Shown: positions 6,107-6,187 of the stretch, piece by piece
Layout of the letters: the number at the start of each line of letters is the position of its first letter
Position numbering within the stretch: position 1 is the first letter of the stretch
From: an uncultured Balneolaceae bacterium
GTDB lineage: Bacteria; Bacteroidota; Rhodothermia; Balneolales; Balneolaceae
Assembly (NCBI GenBank): GCA_938003885.1
Contig: CALKWT010000164.1
Coordinates: forward strand, 1 to 6,187
Reading direction: 5' to 3'
Length of the DNA stretch: 6,187 bases
Notes under the pieces: model-generated
What the model saw: only the letters and a program-made list of their open reading frames with translations
Told to the model about the DNA's origin: nothing
Database searches by the model: none
Made by a program: the position numbers and the translations under genes

Positions 6107-6147
6107 CGCCACTGAAAGTACAGGAAGTGGCGGAATCCGGGCGATTC
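6107..6147 (+). terminator. Tandem hairpins after the DUF2911 gene, possible terminator
   Basis: CGCCACT (6107-6113) and AGTGGCG (6126-6132) form a perfect seven-pair stem around a 12-base loop. Directly after it, GAATC (6133-6137) and GATTC (6143-6147) form a five-pair stem with a five-base loop. They begin 11 bases after the stop codon, where a terminator is expected. No T-run follows, so a Rho-independent role is doubtful and an RNA-stability role is equally likely. Confidence 0.35.
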
Positions 6148-6187
6148 ACATCTGGTGTCCATTGCCTCATAAATGAAAAGGCGGAAC

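Noticed and set aside
6173..6187. ATG at the right edge reading MKRRN
   Set aside because: Five codons before the window ends cannot support a gene; it may be the start of the next gene but cannot be judged.

Overview
The window looks like an ordinary chromosomal region of a Gram-negative bacterium from the Bacteroidota/Balneolota/Rhodothermota side of the tree. A Balneolaceae-like genome is my best guess. The hints are a secreted DUF2911 protein (common in that group), a GCFWC-type MsrA, a Uup-like ABC-F ATPase, a long UPF0182 membrane protein, moderate GC content with AT-rich gene starts, and the near absence of Shine-Dalgarno sequences at the chosen starts. No rRNA, tRNA, CRISPR array, transposase or phage gene is visible. 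The taxonomic call is inference from gene content, not a database match.

Layout: the left edge (1-1306, + strand) holds the C-terminal two thirds of a duplicated-ABC ATPase of the ABC-F/Uup type, whose N-terminus lies outside the window. Only 36 bases separate its stop from that of a convergent 912-residue UPF0182 (COG1615) membrane protein read on the minus strand (1343-4081). Upstream of the UPF0182 start is a 320-base gene-free stretch. It has promoter-like motifs on both strands and two copies of the 9-mer AACGCTAAA bracketing about 267 unexplained bases. To its right three + strand genes follow: a 52-residue protein combining a four-cysteine zinc ribbon with one C-terminal membrane helix (4402-4560), a peptide methionine-S-sulfoxide reductase MsrA (start 4870, end 5439), and an exported DUF2911 protein (start 5547, end 6095).

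The spaces between the right-hand genes are 100 to 310 bases long and contain several inverted repeats: 4764-4793, 5465-5509 and 6107-6147. Each gene may therefore be its own transcription unit, or the hairpins may be regulatory or processing structures. None has the T-run of a classical intrinsic terminator.

Functionally the genes are only loosely linked: ribosome- or DNA-associated ABC-F housekeeping, an envelope protein of unknown role, methionine-sulfoxide repair, and an exported protein of unknown function. I do not see a convincing new multi-gene system. The points most worth a second look are the zinc-ribbon/membrane microprotein, the repeat-flanked 267-base segment beside it, and the hairpin between msrA and the DUF2911 gene.
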